From the NCBI RefSeq assembly GCF_028640845.1, contig NC_080540.1:217745800-217809799 (forward strand): a DNA stretch of 64,000 nt, read 5' to 3'. Under the pieces are notes generated by a model. It saw nothing but the letters and a program-made list of their open reading frames with translations. It was not told the DNA's origin and searched no databases. Each line of letters begins with the position of its first letter. The stretch's first letter is position 1. A program made the translations under genes and the position numbers. The DNA comes from Ahaetulla prasina (lineage: Eukaryota; Chordata; Lepidosauria; Squamata; Colubridae). This document shows, piece after piece, positions 23,100 through 32,622 of this stretch.

Positions 23100-24110
23100 A
23101 CATTGTGTTAAGGACTGTACTCGGTTGGGTACAGAGAGGGTGGCCGCTGCGCGGGCTAACGGTTCAAAGAATTTGTTAAGAAACGTGATGAGCTCTCGGC
23201 TCAAGGGGTGCCTGTTATGGGGTGATCGTGTAATAATTCCTGCTAAGTTAAGGGCAAGGTATTGGACCTCCTCCACGAGGTCACCCAGGCATCGTAAGGA
23301 TGAAGGGGTTAGCTAGAAGCTATGTATGGTGGCCACTCATGGGCCAGAGATTGCTGAGAGGGTAGGAAATGCCAAGCTTGCCAAGAGTCCAGACCGCTAC
23401 CCCAACGGCCCCAGTCAGAGAATGGGGAAAAGCCCCAAGGGCCTTGGTCAAGAATCCACATTGACTTTGCTGGCCCTTTCACGGCCAAACGTTCCTAGTG
23501 GTGGTGGACGCATTTTCCAATGGTTAGAGATCATACTTATGAAGTCCACCACAGCCGAAGCAGTAATCGCAACCCTCGCCACCTATTCGCAACTCACGGG
23601 TTGCGGACACTCTGGTGTCCGACAATGAGCCCCAATTCACGGCAGCCCAGTTTGAAGAGTACCTGGCAGAGGAAGGCATCCGACATGCCCTCTCTGCACC
23701 TTTCCACCCTGCGTCGAATGGCCTTGCAGGCGTTCCGTCCGGGCGCTAAGGAGGCATTGTCCAGGCTCAAGCCAGGTGACTGGCAAACAAAATAGACTTT
23801 TTCCTAGCCGTCCAGCACAGAACCCCAAGCACAGCCACGGAAAAGCCCAGCCGAATTGCTAATGGGACGAAAACTCCGGTGCCCACTTGACGCTTGAACC
23901 CCATTACACACCGAGGGTTACAAGGGGAGCTAGTAAAAACAAGAGAAATGAGCATAGGCGACCGGGTGTGGGCCCGAAACTATGGGGACGGCCCGAGTTG
24001 GGTCGGACAAGTAACAAAGTAACAGGGCCAAAATCGTCGTGGTAGAGCTACCAGACAACCGAGTGTGGCGGCGCCACATAGATCAGTTAAGGAAGCGAAT
24101 AACTGACCAA
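23100..24110 (+). pseudogene. Gypsy-1 integrase (broken)
   Basis: The zinc-binding N-terminal region (about 23260-23400) and the catalytic core (about 23450-23800) are recognisable by alignment to Gypsy-2. The second catalytic motif reads DNEPQF instead of DNGPQF (about 23620). The third motif, around NGLA at 23719, has lost bases where the catalytic Glu belongs. A C-terminal WRRHIDQLRKR-like segment is at about 24065-24095. Several frameshifts are present. Confidence 0.82.
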
Positions 24111-24486
24111 AACCAAAACCAACAGAGACAGGTAATGACCAATACCACTTGAATCCACAGCTGACAATGACCGGGAGGCGCAAGACTTAGCTGAGGTCCC
24201 AGAGTTCCAGCGACGCCATCAGGTCCCCGAGGGAACAGCAGGAAAATTCAAAAAATTAATCCAAGGCGGATGGCCAAGAAAAAGTCGGCCAATAATCCAG
24301 AGCCCGATGGCTAGAGAAAGAGCTGGGAGGAGAAAACAGCCCCTCCGACCAGCTCAAAACACCACCAGAACTGAACCGCGCAGGTCAGAAAGAACTAGGA
24401 GGCGCCCAGGTTATTTGCGTGACTACGTCGAAAAATAACATGTAAATAAATATGTAAATAAGACCAAGTGTTTTCTGGGAGGGAGG

Positions 24487-24671
24487 TGTTATGTATTAAC
24501 AGTTGTGCCTTTAAATATTTGAGCGGAAATCAACCGTTGCTGATTGGGAAGCCTCAACAGAACTGTATAAAAGGAGAGGTTTTGGCCCCAGCCTGTTGCT
24601 GGGTTCACCCTATATTAAAGAGCTGTTGTCACTACCCTGGTCTCCAGCCTCGTTACTTCCAGAACTTAACA
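24487..24671 (+). repeat. Gypsy-1 3' LTR
   Basis: 185 bp from TGTTATGTATTAACAG to GAACTTAACA, with TG...CA ends. It follows the purine-rich run at 24477-24486. It includes TATAAAA at 24566-24572 and carries a short GGCCCCA insertion relative to the 5' LTR. Confidence 0.92.
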
Positions 24672-25746
24672 CTTTGCTACAGGCAGATGGTAGTTGTGAC
24701 ACAAGTTCCAGTGGACCATCTGAGCGATTGTCTTACAACAGCTCAGTATGTGATCAATGGTTTCATCTGCTTCTTTGCAGAGTCTGCATTTGGGTCATCA
24801 GCAGATTTGCTTTGATTACATTTGTTCTAATGGCTTGTTCTTGGTGAAGAATTAGGCCTTCTGTTTCTTTCTTCAATGTTCCATTGGTCAGCCATTCAAG
24901 AACTGTCCATGCAGTTGCTTTATACCAGCTGTCAGCTCGCTGTTTTTCCTATATTGATACTTGGTTTGCCGTGCTTTTAAAGCTGGTTCAACAGTGTCTT
25001 TCACATAATGTGCCAGAGCATGTTTCTCTTCTTTGACTGTCTGCTTCACTTGCAAAAGTCCTCTGCCGCCTACCTTTCTGGGCAAATATAGCCTGTCAAC
25101 ATCACTACGTGGGTGCAGCGCATAGTGTATGGTCATCAGTTTTCTTGTTTTCCTATCCAGGCTGTCTAGCTCTGCCTGTGTCCAGTTTACAATTCCAGCA
25201 GTATATCTGATAACGGGTATGGCCCAGCTGTGTATAGCCTTGATGGTGTTACCGCCATTCACTTTACTTTTTAGAAGTTTCCTGACCCTTTGCGTATATT
25301 CTTTGCTAACCACATTTTTCACTTGCCCATGCTTGATATTGTCCAGCTGCAGTATGCCCAGGTATTTGTAGGCTTCGGGTTGGTTGCACTTGATGGTTTG
25401 TCCATTGGGCATTTCAATTCCATCACTTTCTACGATCTTCCCTCTCTTCATTGCCATTGTGGCGCATTTGTCCAGGCCGAACTCCATGCTGATGTCAGTG
25501 CTGAAAACTCGAACTGTATTGGTCAGTAACTGGATTTCAATTTCTAATTTTCCGTATAGCTTCAGGTCATCCATGTACAGCAGGTGAGAGATTTTCTGTG
25601 AATTTTTAGCAGTTTGATAACCCAGGTTAGTTTTCTGTAAAATTGTTGACAGGGGGAGCATAGCAATGATGAACAGCAGAAGTGACAAAGAATCACCCTG
25701 GAAAATCCCTCTTCTGATGTTGACCAGTCCATAGTTTTCACTTCCA
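24672..25746 (-). mobile_element. R4/Dong-like LINE R4-2, 5' part
   Basis: This is the upstream half of the element interrupted by Gypsy-1. It begins, on the minus strand, within the reverse transcriptase directly at an (ATT)n tract, so it is 5'-truncated. It includes the RT palm, thumb, linker and a recognisable zinc-finger region at about 24690-24790. Confidence 0.88.
24888..25746 (-). pseudogene. R4-like reverse transcriptase, long open fragment
   Basis: About 285 codons are open on the minus strand. Motifs in order are RRGIFQGDSLSLLLF (25700 region), the catalytic box YMDDLKLYGK (about 25560-25590), EFGLDKCATMAMKRGKI, YKYLGILQLD and LPRKVGGRGLLQVKQTV. The YxDD active site is intact. It lacks the N-terminal half of the RT and the DNA-binding region because of truncation. 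The open frame continues leftwards until HGQFLNG at 24888, then shifts. This is the best-preserved LINE coding piece in the window. Confidence 0.88.

Positions 25747-25814
<68 letters not shown>
25747..25814. repeat. (ATT)n tract at the R4-2 5' end
   Basis: About 68 bp of ATT repeat, immediately upstream (in element orientation) of the truncated R4-2. This is the second flank of the same type of target repeat. Confidence 0.95.
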
Positions 25815-25815
<1 letters not shown>

Positions 25816-25819
25816 TGGT

Positions 25820-26065
25820 GTGGGAGGAGGCGCTGTATCTTCAAGTAAGTGTTAACTCTTGGTGACTGCCTGAATTAGCTCCTGCAGTTTTTTTGGCAAG
25901 ATTTCAGAAGTGGTTTGTCATTGCCTTGGTTACTAGGGTTGAAAGAGAGTAAATGGACAAAAAAAATCACCAGTTGCTTTCTACCTGAGGTAGGACTAGA
26001 ACTCACAATCTTCTGGTTTCTAGTCTGGTACCTTTATAAGTACATCAAACTCACTCTCTGCCCTA
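25820..26065 (-). mobile_element. tRNA-derived SINE, minus strand
   Basis: On the minus strand the head holds a B-box-like GATTGTGAGTTCTAGTCC (complement of about 25993-26010). The body includes the complement of GTGGTTTGTCATTGCC (25911-25926). The 3' end is near GTGTTAACTCTTGGTGACTG at 25848. This differs from the other SINE types in the window. The family name is not assigned. Confidence 0.65.
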
Positions 26066-26316
26066 CGTCTAAAGCCATGCATAAGGGTGGGATTAGAATT
26101 CCCAGGCAGTATAAGATTCACACTGGGAACACTGGAATTGTAGTCCCAACATGGATGGAGGGCTCTAAGTTAGAGAAGTCTATGCTATTTGATATTAATA
26201 ATCCTTTATTTGAATCTTGAAAATATATATTCTCTGGATTCTACAAAGTGTTCTATCTTCATTTTATCTAATTATTCCTTTAATGAAAAAGAAAATCAGA
26301 ATCAGTCAGTATAATG

Positions 26317-26593
26317 CAGTGGTGAAATCCAATTTTTTTTACTACCAGTTCTGTGGGCGTGTCTTGGTGGGTGTGGTGTGGCTTGGTGGGTGTGGCTTGG
26401 CGGGCATGGCAGGGGAAGGATACTGCAAAATCTCCATTCCCTCCCCACTCCTGGGGGGAGGATACTGCAAAATCTCCATTCCCACCCCACTCTGGGGCCA
26501 GCCAGAGGTGGTATTTGCCGGTTCTATGAACTACTCAAAATTTCCGCTACCGGTTCTCCAGAACCTGTCAGAACCTGCTGGATTTCACCCCTG
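26317..26593. mobile_element. hAT MITE, family B
   Basis: It starts CAGTGGTGAAATCCAA and ends GGATTTCACCCCTG. The 8-bp flanks gtataatg (26309-26316) and atataatg (26594-26601) differ at one base. The interior has two GGATACTGCAAAATCTCCAT blocks and TGGGTGTGG-type repeats. Confidence 0.85.
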
Positions 26594-26727
26594 ATATAAT
26601 GATTATTGCCACACAAACCAACAAACTCACATATATTTCTATTCTGAAATATATGAAATTCAATGTCTATAATGAGTAGATATAGAGGGTTGAAATAATA
26701 ATGTAGTAATTATGCCCCTCCATAATT

Positions 26728-26749
26728 ACACACACACACACACACACAC
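26728..26749. repeat. (CA)n microsatellite
   Basis: About 11 CA units. Confidence 0.95.
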
Positions 26750-26881
26750 TGATGTTATTGTGTACCTCTTTCTTATATTTTTGTACTGCCACAGAGTTGT
26801 TAGTAATTCAGATACTTCTAGAATGTATGCCTTTAGCTAAGCAGTAGATTCAATGATATCTTGTGTTACCTTCTTATCTTC

Positions 26882-26936
26882 TTACCCCTTCCTCCCTCCC
26901 TCCCTCCCTCCCTCCCTTCCTTCCTTCCTTCCTTCC
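26882..26936. repeat. (CCCT)n/(CCTT)n tract
   Basis: Polypyrimidine tetranucleotide tract, with CCCT units followed by CCTT units. Confidence 0.92.
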
Positions 26937-27104
26937 ACAATAAAGTATAGCATCCAGAATAACAAGTAGAGACCTGGCACCTCTCATCTATCAAATATGC
27001 TCTATTATAAATCGAAGAATGTTTGTGTGGCCCTTGTGTCTCCCTTTCTATTATCTTATTGGGTGTAAGACAATTTCCTTTATAGTTTGAGGTTTTATCT
27101 AATA

Positions 27105-27774
27105 TAGCAGCCACCCACCTTTTGGCCACCAGGGACTGGTTCTCTGGAGAGAAGTTTTTCTGAGGACCAGAAGGGGCATGGTTTTGCATGCTGCCTGCAT
27201 CCCACGAATGGGCCTTTGCTTGTTTGGGTGACCCAATGCCGGTCCATGGACTAGAGCAGTGGTTCTCAACCTTTATAGTGCTGCGACCCCTTTAATACAA
27301 TTCCCCACGATGTGGCGACCCCTTTAATACAATTCCCCATGATGTGGTGACCCCAACCGTAAAATTATTTTCGTTTTGAATTTATCGCGCCTGAAGTCCG
27401 GGCTAGCGATCTGAACTGCTTGCGATTGCCTTGAGGACGGAGGCATTAAAGGAGACTCCTCCCTATTAAGTTTATCGCCTGAAGCCAGATTAGGCTAGCG
27501 ATTGGGAGTGATTGCAGCTGGCTTGAGGGAGACATCAGAGCAAAGATTTCTCTCTTTTTTAATTCATCGCGCCTGAAGCCGAATTCGGCTAGCGATCTGA
27601 AGAGCCTGCAGCTGGCTTGTGGAGTCAACCATTGGAGTGCGATACTTTGACTCGCAAGTATACTTCCCATATTTCCAATGGTCTTAGGCGACCCCTGGCA
27701 AATCATCATTCGACCCCCAACGGGGTCGCGACCCACAGGTTGAGAACCGCTGGACTAGAGGTTGGAGACCCCTG
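27105..27774. mobile_element. Outer hAT MITE, family E, interrupted by SPIN-like element
   Basis: The degenerate left end (CCACCCACCTTTTGGCCACC) and the right end GTTGGAGACCCCTG are flanked by atctaata (27097-27104) and atctagta (27775-27782), an 8-bp duplication with one mismatch. The body CCAGGGACTGGTTCTCTGG matches the Charlie-type family seen at 12004. A second hAT (27257-27752) is inserted near its right end. Confidence 0.75.
27257..27752 (-). mobile_element. SPIN-like non-autonomous hAT element
   Basis: The ends are CAGTGGTTCTCAACCTTTAT and the complement of CAGCGGTTCTCAACCTGTGG, with the GGGGTCGCGACCC block next to the latter. They match the remembered termini of SPIN (Space Invader) hAT transposons. 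The perfect 8-bp duplication gactagag is at 27249-27256 and 27753-27760. There is no transposase. The interior holds three related modules starting at 27381, 27471 and 27562, each with a CGCCTGAAG...GGCTAGCGAT core. The strand is given relative to the SPIN end carrying GTGGGTCGCGACC. Confidence 0.85.
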
Positions 27775-27782
27775 ATCTAGTA

Positions 27783-28617
27783 TGTGTGCATACTCACACT
27801 GACTTTGATCAATGGTTTAAGAAAGATCTAACTTTGGAGTTCTTGCTCTTGATTCTACTGAATACAAGAGACTATTGGCTGAATGTAACTGCTGTCTTTG
27901 AAATAATAAAATGATGCTTTTCTGTAGGTGAGTTTTCCAACAAAGTATATTCTTTTATGTCTTAATAGTTGTATGCTTTATATCAGAGCCAACCAACCCT
28001 CCTTACCATAACTGCAAAAGGCACAGGTAGAAACCATCCAGTAAAAACAAGTTAAACAATCACTATCCACACATAAAAAACACCCATAATCATGATCAGT
28101 TGCAGAATTCATTTGTTATGTATGTATTTATTAGATAAATGTATAGAGCCACCCAACTACTGTAGTTTTTAAAGCTGCTTTACTAATAATTGATAGAGAC
28201 AGTTTCTTACTCACAGGAACACACATACTTAGTGAGCTTCATCATAGGTATAAATGGGTGCATATGAATGAATCTAAGCTAAATAGGTTTTATTTTTAGT
28301 CATCTTTAGCTATGAAATTTATCTCACCACCTGAAATCAGCTAGGCTCTAAACAGTTTCTAGGGTTTAAATATTAAAAGCAGAATGCAAACCAGAGAAAA
28401 AAAAGTTACGAATTATAGAATTATGAATTGTAGAATTGTAAAAGTAGCATCATTTTTTTTAAAGTGAACTACAAAGGGCCTCTAGAACAGCTATATTTTT
28501 ACTTGCTTCCAGAAGACCATGAGGTGACCATGAGATGAAGACAATCCTTGTGCCAGGAAGGAAGCTATTCCATAAGAGGGCACCTGATAGAGAACGCCAG
28601 CCCTTGACAGTAGGATT
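27783..28617. other. No gene seen
   Basis: AT-rich sequence without a recognised gene or repeat. Confidence 0.45.
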
Positions 28618-28625
28618 GTCTGTAC

Positions 28626-28751
28626 CAGGGGTCTCCAACCTTGGCATCTTTAAGATTTGTGGACTTCAGCTCCCAGAATTCCTTTGCTGGCTGAGGGATT
28701 CTGGGAGTTGAAGGCCACAGTTCTTAAAGTTGCCAAGGTTGGAGAGCCCTG
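28626..28751. mobile_element. Palindromic hAT MITE, family A
   Basis: Begins CAGGGGTCTCCAACCTTGG and ends CCAAGGTTGGAGAGCCCTG. The perfect 8-bp duplication gtctgtac is at 28618-28625 and 28752-28759. Central motif ACTTCAGCTCCCAGAATTCC. Confidence 0.92.
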
Positions 28752-28990
28752 GTCTGTACAACTCACTGGAATGTTCTGGAAAACTAATTAAACCTCTTTG
28801 AGAGATGGCTGCCCAGGAAGAACATGTCACCACTGTATGGCAGACTGTTCCAGTGTTATACAGATCATATCATTGGCAAAATCTAGGTAGAGTAGCTGCA
28901 GCTTATCCCCATTTTTGATCCAAGTTTTTGTGACATAAAGTGGGGGGAACCTTCATTTCCTGCAAAAGACTTAGCCTAAGTATAGAGAAA

Positions 28991-29345
28991 GGGACGCGGT
29001 GGCTCAGGGGCTAGGATGTTGAGCTTGTCGATCGAAAGGTCGGCAGCTCAGCGGTTCAAATCCCTAGTGCTGCCGTGTAACGGGGTGAGCTCCCGTTACT
29101 TGTCCCAGCTTCTGCCAACCTAGCAGTTTCGCAAGCACGTAAAAATGCAAGTAGAAAAAATAGGGACCACCTTTGGTGGGAAGGTAACAGCGTTCCATGC
29201 GCCTTTGGTGTTGAGTCATGCCGGCCACATGACCACGGAGACGTCTTCGGACAGCACTGGCTCTTCAGCTTTGAAACGGAGATGAGCACCGCCCCCTAGA
29301 GTCGGCAATGACTAGCACGTATGTGCAAGGGAACATTTACCTTTT
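28991..29345 (+). mobile_element. Sauria-type SINE, full length, plus strand
   Basis: It starts GGGACGCGGTGGCTCAGGGG (A box), has the B-box-like GGTTCAAATCCCTAGTG near 29053, the complete conserved body (CCACATGACCACGGAGACGT, CACCGCCCCCTAGAGTCGG) and ends ACATTTACCTTTT. The perfect 13-bp duplication aagtatagagaaa is at 28978-28990 and 29346-29358. The body looks close to the common form, so this copy is probably fairly young. Confidence 0.93.
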
Positions 29346-29358
29346 AAGTATAGAGAAA

Positions 29359-30458
29359 GAAGGGAAGAAGTTCCTTTCCAAACTTCCTTATTCTTCAGAG
29401 TGTGGATATAGTTTGCAGGTATAAACATACGGGCCAAGGCAACCGTCTCTGGTATGTGCCCCACCTCAACATTAGCCATCCTTAAAAGAGTTAATGGCTG
29501 TATTTAAGATAACAGTTCTGGTGGCCAGGAGTTGTAGACATAAGCCAGGGAAGAGTGGTGGCAATGGCAGATCAAGAACCTGTTTCAAGGAGAGATTAAT
29601 ATCAGAAGATGTCAGATCTGAACTATGGAAGTCCAGAAGGCTACTTGATGCCAGTAGAGTTAGCTCCATCTAGTGGTCTGTTGAGTCAGTACACACTAAT
29701 TGCTATGCTTGCTTACAGCTTTGCCTCCATCCACATGTTGCCCTTGGCAACTATCTATGTTCCAGTATGAGTGTTCAGCAGACCATGATCCAGTTCAGAA
29801 TTTTTTGAGGACCGAAGGTTGATCCAGACCCCAAAACAGCTACCACCTATTTTGTCCTTATTTTGATCATATTTGATCAAGAACCTTACGTCCCTGTGAT
29901 TCCCTCCCTCCCAAGTTTCATTTCTCTTTCATTTTTGTCAAATTATCCTACTACTTTACTCTAAATATCATAGAGGTCAATTGTGGCTTTTAATTTACAG
30001 TATTTGTTTACAAATAAATGAGAAAACAAGGGATGCCTCCAACGCCATCTGCTTACATTTTCCCCTGAAGAGGGCTTGTGTGTTTTCACCCAGAAATCAG
30101 CTTAAACGTGTTGCAATTTTCTCCAAAATGCATCATAATTTTACAGTAGCCGTGCTAATCTTCCTTTATAAAAAGGCAAACTGATTATGAATTGCAGGGA
30201 GCACTGCTTAATCTTGTGAAAACCATAGAAACTGCTGAAAGGGAATGTGATTTTCTGTCTTTGGATGGGAGACAAAACCCCCCCACCAAAAATGAAAAGG
30301 GTTTTTTGCTGGCAAAGCAATCCTATGATATCTCATGGAGTGGTTCAGTGAAAGTGAAACTTGTTCAAGTGTTCTGTCCCCTTGTCCTTCAAAGACAACA
30401 GTAGACACCAAAATGTTGTTCTGAAAAGCAACTTATTTAGGGGTTCATTAGATCAATT
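29359..30458. other. No gene seen
   Basis: No recognised gene or repeat. Short chance open frames exist on both strands without domain signatures. Confidence 0.45.
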
Positions 30459-30884
30459 AAAGATGCTGAGCTTATCAGCTCGAAAGCTGACAGAGGTTTG
30501 AGACCCAAGTCCTTGTGCCAGTGGTGGGATTCTTGTTAACTTTCTGAGCAGTTTGGCAAACTGGTTGTTGGAAGAAATCGTTAGGGCAGAGAACGGGTTG
30601 TTAAATTACTTGAATCCCCCCATTGCCTTATGCAATGGAGAGAACTCCCTTTACTTGTTCCAGCTCCTGCCCACCTAGCAGTTTGAAAGCATGCAAATGC
30701 GAGTAGATAAATAGGTACCACTTTGGTGGGACCGTAAGAGAGTTCTATGTACCTCGGGACATAGTCATGCTGGTCACATGACCACAGAAATGTTTTTCGG
30801 ACAACACGGGCTTCTTTGACTAAGAAACAGAGATGAGTATCACCCCCTAGAATCTAACATGACTATATAAATCTTTATCTTTAG
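30459..30884 (+). mobile_element. Sauria-type SINE, degenerate, interrupted
   Basis: The head (GATGCTGAGCTTATCAGCTC) and the body (CCACCTAGCAGTTTGAAAGC, then GGTCACATGACCACAGAAAT and CACCCCCTAGAATCTAAC) are diverged. A hAT MITE (30519-30625) splits the copy between head and body. The tail is reduced to ATCTTTATCTTTA. Confidence 0.8.
30519..30625. mobile_element. hAT MITE, family B, inside a Sauria SINE
   Basis: It starts CAGTGGTGGGATTCTTG and ends TTGAATCCCCCCATTG. The flanks ccttgtgc (30511-30518) and ccttatgc (30626-30633) are an 8-bp duplication with one mismatch. At 107 bp it is the shortest family B copy here. Confidence 0.82.
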
Positions 30885-31127
30885 ACCAGAGACCTTCCTT
30901 TGCATCACTTTGGGAGTGTTCCACTCCTGGAGATATTGCCTCAAAGTCTTCCAGAAAGACAGAAGCGACCATCTAAATTGACTTTAGAGGGGAAACTATG
31001 ATTAATCCTAAACTCTTGAATTGTTGACCGTATTGCTCACAGTACCAAAGCTTTAGAATGCAAGTGTATAGAGTCTTACATAAGGATTAGTATCATTGAG
31101 CTTGGAGATTTACTTCTGGGTTTTTGA

Positions 31128-31487
31128 GAATAGAATAGAATAGAATAGAATAGAATAGAATAGAATAGAATAGAATAGAATAGAATAGAATAGAATTTTT
31201 ATTGGCCAAGTGTGATTGGACACACAAGGAATTTGTCTTGGTGCATATGCTCTCAGTGTACATAAAAGAAAAGATACCTTCATCAAGGTACAACACTTAC
31301 AAAACTTAATGACAGTCATAGGGTACAAATTTAACACTTAATGATACAACACTTAATGACAGTCATAGGCTACAAATAAGCAATCAGGAAACAATATCAG
31401 TATAAATTGTAAGGATACAAGCAACAAAGTTACAGTTATAAGTGGAAGGAGGTGGGTAATGGGAACGATGACAAGATTAATAGTAGT
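31128..31487 (-). mobile_element. CR1 3' end with (AATAG)n, minus strand
   Basis: The (AATAG)n tract (31128-31194) is followed by AATTTTTATTGGCCAAGTGT and GATTGGACACACAAGGAATT, the well-known 3' region of a snake CR1-type LINE in reverse. The repeat sits exactly at the LINE 3' end. A local duplication of ttaatgacagtcatag lies near 31305-31367. Confidence 0.75.
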
Positions 31488-31489
31488 GC

Positions 31490-31742
31490 AGATTGTTAAG
31501 TGAATCTAGTTTCCACATTGACTATGCTTGTTAGAAGACTGCAAAAGCTGTACATATAACCCTGGGATACTGTGAACATCATAAATATGAACCAGTTGCC
31601 AAGCATCCAAATTTTGATCATGTGACCATGGGGATGCTGCAACAGTCGTACGTTTTACAATTGGTCATAAGTCACTTTTTTCAGTGCCATGTAACTTTGA
31701 CCGGTCACTAAACAAATGGTTATAAGTCAAGGACTACCTGTA
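31490..31742. mobile_element. MITE family F, left-truncated
   Basis: It contains CAGTTGCCAAGCATCC, GACCATGGGGATGCTGCAAC and the terminal CAAGGACTACCTG, matching the right part of the copies at 53657-54045 and 55199-55973. The left end is missing, and the CR1 fragment lies against it. Confidence 0.7.
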
Positions 31743-31781
31743 TATGGGGACAATATAAGATGATGATGATGAAGACGGACA

Positions 31782-31785
31782 GATA

Positions 31786-31839
<54 letters not shown>

Positions 31840-31864
31840 GATAGATAGATAGATAGATAGATAA
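31782..31864. repeat. (GATA)n microsatellite
   Basis: About 20 GATA units with one interruption near 31839. This is the same motif as the TCTA tracts in the tandem duplication, read on the other strand. Confidence 0.95.
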
Positions 31865-32207
31865 TATCTTATTATAGTCAATCACTAGTTATTGCTTTTC
31901 TTTTCTTTGAAGACCACAGTTATATCCATTCTGCTCATGTTGTCAACTCAAAATCAATTCAAGGTGACTTTCAAATAAAAATAAAATAAAATAAAATAAT
32001 AAAATAAAAATAAAAAGGTCTTTGCATTTTAAAGGCAGAAGAAGGACTATTTCCTACACTAGTGAAAGAGCAAGTGAAAAACAAGCTAAGTTCCCCTTTT
32101 GTCCCCCATATGGGAGGCACATAATCCAGAGAGTAAGGATGGCTTTTTCTTGCTTGAATGTGCCGGTATGATTCCAAGTAACTCACACAATAGCCAGTGT
32201 AATATAC

Positions 32208-32274
32208 ATGCTGGCTGAGGAATTCTGGGAGTTAAAGTCCACCTATCTTAAAGTTACCAAGATTGAGAAACACT
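32208..32274. mobile_element. hAT MITE family A, right half
   Basis: GCTGGCTGAGGAATTCTGGG to AAAGTTACCAAGATTGAGAA matches the right half of the family A palindrome. The left half is absent. Confidence 0.65.
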
Positions 32275-32297
32275 GGATTAAAATATTATACCAGAAC

Positions 32298-32612
32298 TAA
32301 GGTAAAGGTAAAGGTTCCCCCGCACATGCGTGATAGTTGTTTCTGGCTCTAGGGATGGTGCTCATGTCCGTTTTTAAGCCGAAGAGCCAGCGCTGTCCAA
32401 AAATGTCTCCATGGTCATGTGGCCGGCATGACAAAACGCCTATTTTTCTATTTGCATTTTTTTACATACTTTCGAACTGCTAGGTTGGCAGAAGCTGGGA
32501 CAAGTAATGGGAGCTCACTCCATTATCTGGCGCTAGGAATTCAAACTGATGAACTGCCAATTTTCTGATTGACAAGCTCAGCATCTTAGCCATTGAGCCA
32601 CCGCATCCCTTA
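32298..32612 (-). mobile_element. Sauria-type SINE, minus strand
   Basis: The tail (aaggtaaaggtaaagg) is at the left and the tRNA-like head (complement GGGATGCGGTGGCTCAATGG) at the right. It is flanked by ataccagaac at 32288-32297 and 32613-32622. It has an internal deletion of about 40 bp relative to 8065-8427, near 32434. Confidence 0.88.
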
Positions 32613-32622
32613 ATACCAGAAC

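Larger units (their letters stand above)
20198..24671 (+). mobile_element. Gypsy-1: near-complete, decayed LTR retrotransposon
   Basis: Two LTRs (20198-20370, 24487-24671) flank gag, protease, RT-RNase H and integrase in Ty3/Gypsy order, all on the plus strand. A polypurine tract, gggagggagg, directly precedes the 3' LTR. The 5' LTR lacks its first 11-12 bases and no target-site duplication is visible. The element interrupts R4-2. The body carries many single-base indels, so no gene is intact. Confidence 0.92.

Noticed and set aside
20198..24671. Gypsy-1 as an endogenous retrovirus with env
   Set aside because: No reading frame between integrase (to about 24110) and the 3' LTR has an envelope-like signal peptide or membrane segment. 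The roughly 370 bp there is too short and full of stops.
26882..26936. Polypyrimidine tract as a splice signal
   Set aside because: No coding sequence follows. The tract is a CCCT/CCTT microsatellite.
27257..27752. The GGCTAGCGAT modules as a CRISPR-like or operator array
   Set aside because: Only three diverged modules inside a vertebrate hAT element with its own target duplication. No spacers or cas genes.
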